Source: Photobacterium kishitanii
GTDB lineage: Bacteria > Pseudomonadota > Gammaproteobacteria > Enterobacterales > Vibrionaceae
Reading direction: 5' to 3'
Assembly (NCBI RefSeq): GCF_003026355.1
Contig: NZ_PYON01000011.1
Span: forward strand, 1 to 64,000
DNA length: 64,000 nt
Made by a program: the position numbers and the translations under genes. Positions 61,307-64,000 of this stretch are shown here, in pieces. Positions within the stretch are counted from its first letter, which is position 1; each line of letters starts with the position of its first letter. Below the pieces are notes generated by a model. The model searched no databases, was not told where the DNA came from, and saw nothing but the letters and a program-made list of their open reading frames with translations.

Positions 61307-63061
61307 ATGAAAATTGCATTAGTAACAGCTTGTCCTAGCGGCATTGCAACCACCATTATAGCTGCAGGATTATTAGAAAAAGCCGCAGCAGAATTACAAT
61401 GGCAAGCAAGTATAGAGTGCCAAACATCACTTAATAGTACTAAGATTTTGACACAACAGCAGATCGATGATGCTGAGATGATCATTATCGCAGCGAGTAC
61501 AGCGGTTGATACTACTCGTTTTGTAGGTAAAAAAGTTTATCAAGCTGATATCACTGCTTGTTTTGAAGCGCCAAAAGTATGGTTAGCTGATGCTGTAACC
61601 CATGCACAATTATTAACAGAAGCAAGTGCGCCGTCTGTTACTGATGCAACTGACAATGCAGTTAAAAAGATTGTAGCTATTACTGCTTGTCCAACAGGGG
61701 TTGCTCATACCTTTATGGCGGCTGAAGCGTTGACAGAAGAAGGTCAACGTCAAGGTTATGACATTAAAGTTGAAACCCGTGGTTCTGTTGGGGCTAAAAA
61801 TCAATTAACTGATGCTGAAATTGCGGCTGCAGATTTAGTTATTATTGCTGCTGATATTGAAGTCGATTTAGCACGTTTTAATGGTAAAAAACTTTATAAA
61901 ACCAGTACTGGTTTAGCATTAAAGAAAACTAAATCAGAGCTTGAAAAAGCCTTTGCAACGGCTGCGGTATATAATCATTCCGGTAATACCAACGCACAAA
62001 ATACAGATGCTAAAACAGAAAAAGCAGGCCCATATAAACATCTAATGACAGGTGTGTCTTACATGTTACCATTAGTCGTGGCTGGTGGTTTATCTATTGC
62101 ATTATCTTTTGTCTTCGGTATCGAAGCCTTTAAACAAGAGGGTACGTTAGCCGCAGCATTAATGACCATTGGTGGTGGTTCTGCATTTGCGTTAATGGTG
62201 CCTGTATTGGCAGGTTTCATTGCGTTCTCAATTGCAGATCGTCCTGGTTTAGCGCCAGGTTTAATTGGCGGTATGTTAGCAAGTTCTACGGGCGCAGGTT
62301 TCTTAGGCGGTATCGTTGCTGGTTTCCTCGCTGGTTACTGTGCTAAGTTCTTAGTTGAAAAGATCAAATTGCCACAATCAATGGAAGCGTTAAAGCCGAT
62401 TTTGATTGTGCCATTACTGGCGAGTTTAGTAACCGGTTTGGTCATGATCTACATTGTTGGTGGCCCAGTATCAGCAGCGATGGCAGGTTTAACCACCTTC
62501 TTAAATAACATGGGTTCAGCTAACGCAGTATTACTGGGCATTATCCTTGGTTGTATGATGTGTTTCGACTTAGGTGGTCCAGTAAACAAAGCGGCTTATA
62601 CTTTTGGTGTTGGTCTATTAGCTTCGCAAACTTATGCGCCAATGGCAGCAGTTATGGCAGCAGGTATGGTACCAGCAATGGGCATGGGCTTAGCGACATT
62701 CCTTGCAAAACGTAAGTTCTCTAACAGTGAGAATGAAGCGGGTAAAGCTGCATTTGTACTAGGTATGTGTTTTATCTCTGAAGGTGCGATTCCATTTGCA
62801 GCTCGCGATCCAATGCGTGTTATTCCAAGCTGTATGATTGGTGGTGCATTAACGGGTGCATTATCAATGTTGTTTGGCGCAAAACTTATGGCACCACACG
62901 GCGGCTTGTTTGTATTGCTCATTCCAAACGCAATTTCACCAGCGTTACTTTACTTAGTTGCTATTGCAGCGGGTACGATAGTAACAGGCGTATTGTATGC
63001 ATTCTTAAAGCGTCCTGAAGAAGGCTCTATTGCCGCTCAAACGGTAGCTGCTAAAGCTTAA
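61307..63061 (+). CDS. fruA: Fructose-specific PTS EIIB'BC component FruA
   Basis: 584 residues: IIB' (1-110), IIB (120-220) with phospho-Cys in ITACPTGVAHTFMAAEAL, then IIC with about ten membrane segments, including PYKHLMTGVSYMLPLVVAGG and the glutamate-bearing FISEGAIPFAARDP. It imports fructose as fructose 1-phosphate. The IIB' domain also carries a Cys loop, VTACPSGIATT, which is missing from E. coli IIB'. A terminator directly follows, ending the operon. Confidence 0.95.
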   Translation: MKIALVTACPSGIATTIIAAGLLEKAAAELQWQASIECQTSLNSTKILTQQQIDDAEMIIIAASTAVDTTRFVGKKVYQADITACFEAPKVWLADAVTHAQLLTEASAPSVTDATDNAVKKIVAITACPTGVAHTFMAAEALTEEGQRQGYDIKVETRGSVGAKNQLTDAEIAAADLVIIAADIEVDLARFNGKKLYKTSTGLALKKTKSELEKAFATAAVYNHSGNTNAQNTDAKTEKAGPYKHLMTGVSYMLPLVVAGGLSIALSFVFGIEAFKQEGTLAAALMTIGGGSAFALMVPVLAGFIAFSIADRPGLAPGLIGGMLASSTGAGFLGGIVAGFLAGYCAKFLVEKIKLPQSMEALKPILIVPLLASLVTGLVMIYIVGGPVSAAMAGLTTFLNNMGSANAVLLGIILGCMMCFDLGGPVNKAAYTFGVGLLASQTYAPMAAVMAAGMVPAMGMGLATFLAKRKFSNSENEAGKAAFVLGMCFISEGAIPFAARDPMRVIPSCMIGGALTGALSMLFGAKLMAPHGGLFVLLIPNAISPALLYLVAIAAGTIVTGVLYAFLKRPEEGSIAAQTVAAKA

Positions 63062-63084
63062 TTAACAGCTACAAATTATTAATT

Positions 63085-63112
63085 AAAAGCCGACTTAATT
63101 GTCGGCTTTTTT
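63085..63112 (+). terminator. Rho-independent terminator of fruBKA
   Basis: AAAAGCCGAC, loop TTAATT, GTCGGCTTTTTT. Confidence 0.93.
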
Positions 63113-63541
63113 ATGGGGAAAGGGAGGGAATAGGTTATAAGGGACGAGGGAGTAACAAGAGGGCATTAAAATTCCAAACAGTGAATACAAAACCCATCCG
63201 TCATTCCCTACAGTGAGGTTACGAACGCCGATAGGGAATCTAATTACAGCACGTTGAATCGTTATTATTTTTGCGAGATGTATTTCTTTATGTATATAAG
63301 AAAGATAGACGCCATATCGTACCTTTTATACTGTTAATACATACAGAAATTAGTATTAGTAAAAAAGTGGCAACTAAAAGGCAGATGCTCGATTTTGTGA
63401 CTTCTATCGGGTAACCAATGTAATAATGCTTTTGATGTATAATGCTTTTTTATAATGACGAATGAAATACGGGCGCAGGTTCAAAGAACAAATTCGGGCA
63501 AGTTGTTAATATAATAAGTTGTTATGTATCAGGAGAACTTG
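63113..63541. other. Gene-free region after fruA
   Basis: About 430 bases with one short dispersed-type inverted repeat (63203-63239). No frame or RNA gene was recognised; it may carry the promoter of the gene at 63542. Confidence 0.45.
63203..63239. repeat. Short inverted repeat of dispersed intergenic type
   Basis: ATTCCCTA and TAGGGAAT are perfect arms around 21 bases, in a context CGTCATTCCC...GGGAATCTA. Repeats with this outline are scattered in intergenic DNA of many Vibrionaceae and Shewanella genomes. Confidence 0.5.
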
Positions 63542-64000
63542 ATGAGTATCGAAGAAAATCTATTTAAGACGGAAGAAGAAAAAGAGATGGCTGCCGGTAT
63601 CGTTAAGTCATTCATTAAATCTGTAATTGGATATGGTGGCGTCGATATAAAAGGTTTATCGGATGAGGAAGCGTCCGTTAAAATAAAAGAGTACTTAGAG
63701 GAATTTCTTAACTCTGAACAAGAGATTAATATGATTATTGATCATAAAGACAGCTTGTTGGAAGAAGCTAGGAGATTAGTCTCAGAAAATAAAACAGACT
63801 TAGCTTTAGTGACGTATGCGACTTGGTGGGAACATTGGATTAATGGTGTCTTAGAGTCAAAACTGTACCGCAAGGAAATTACGGGCAAAGAGTTTAAGCA
63901 GGTTATTACTTCTCTCAACAATCGCGCAAAAACATCCTGGTTTCTCAAACTCATTGAGTTACCACCATTTGATAAGACACATTTAGAAGTGATGACTAAG
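63542..64000 (+). CDS. N-terminal part of an unrecognised protein (runs off the window)
   Basis: Open from ATG 63542 (AGGAG seven bases upstream) to the window end, 153 codons. It is acidic and helical: an N-terminal EEKEMAAGIVKSFIKSVIG, then SLLEEARRLVSENKTDLALV and TYATWWEHWINGVLESKL. The A-x-WWE-pattern helices resemble the first helices of HEPN-fold proteins, where the RxxxxH active site would come later, beyond the window; this is only a suggestion. No membrane segment or signal peptide. The gene stands after a gene-free stretch with a repeat, so it may begin an accessory region. Confidence 0.65.
   Translation, partial: MSIEENLFKTEEEKEMAAGIVKSFIKSVIGYGGVDIKGLSDEEASVKIKEYLEEFLNSEQEINMIIDHKDSLLEEARRLVSENKTDLALVTYATWWEHWINGVLESKLYRKEITGKEFKQVITSLNNRAKTSWFLKLIELPPFDKTHLEVMTK

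Overview
The window looks like a chromosomal segment of a member of the Vibrionaceae, most likely a Photobacterium or a close relative. The reasons are the AT-rich base composition, a sodium:alanine symporter under a tandem glycine riboswitch (the arrangement known from Vibrio cholerae VC1422), an AcfD/SslE-type mucinase, a YajD/YajQ/YqaB/Cra gene set of gammaproteobacterial type, and above all a syp-type symbiosis/biofilm polysaccharide locus like that of Vibrio fischeri. The genus is an inference; no rRNA or other marker gene is present.

Layout. 1-300: the end of an open frame made of a perfect 9-bp tandem repeat, then a terminator. 302-2089: AGCS symporter with glycine riboswitch and promoter. 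2234-7743: GH18 chitinase, an AraC regulator with a degenerate receiver domain, a membrane J-domain protein, YqaB phosphatase and two small membrane or anchored proteins. 7927-12456: AcfD/SslE-like M60 lipoprotein. 12541-22177: YccS-like FUSC protein, small unknowns, a second AGCS symporter without riboswitch, RNase T2, a small protein resembling the H-NS oligomerisation region, an ABC-2 exporter pair and a TrfB/KorA-like mini-regulator. 22510-28090: an operon of two Hsp70-family ATPases and a membrane-anchored DUF2760 protein. 28526-30095: YajD nuclease and a site-2-protease-like M50 protease.

30182-48233 (minus strand) is a syp-like locus. In transcription order it holds sypA (STAS), B (OmpA lipoprotein), C (export protein), D (BY-kinase-like), E (RsbW-receiver-PP2C), G (sigma54 activator), H (glycosyltransferase), K (flippase), L (polymerase/ligase), M (acyltransferase), N (glycosyltransferase), O (Wzz-like), P and Q (glycosyltransferases) and R (initiating sugar transferase). 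The hybrid kinase gene sypF and two of the glycosyltransferase genes (sypI and sypJ by position) are absent. Sigma54-type -24/-12 elements with upstream SypG-box-like sequences precede sypA, sypK, sypM and sypP, so SypG probably drives four transcription units. SypE and SypA keep the residues of the partner-switch that gates biofilm formation.

48717-50845: two tandem LpxL-type lipid A acyltransferases. 50924-57689: DUF481 outer-membrane protein, an HAAAP amino-acid permease, YajQ, AroH-type DAHP synthase, a stand-alone relative of the PEP-synthase C-terminal domain lacking key residues, and a YeeA-like FUSC protein. 57789-63061: the Cra regulator diverging from fruBKA, with three Cra operators between them. 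The last 460 bases hold the start of an unrecognised gene.

No tRNA, rRNA, CRISPR array, transposase or integrase was seen. All assignments are by reading motifs by eye; no database search was run.
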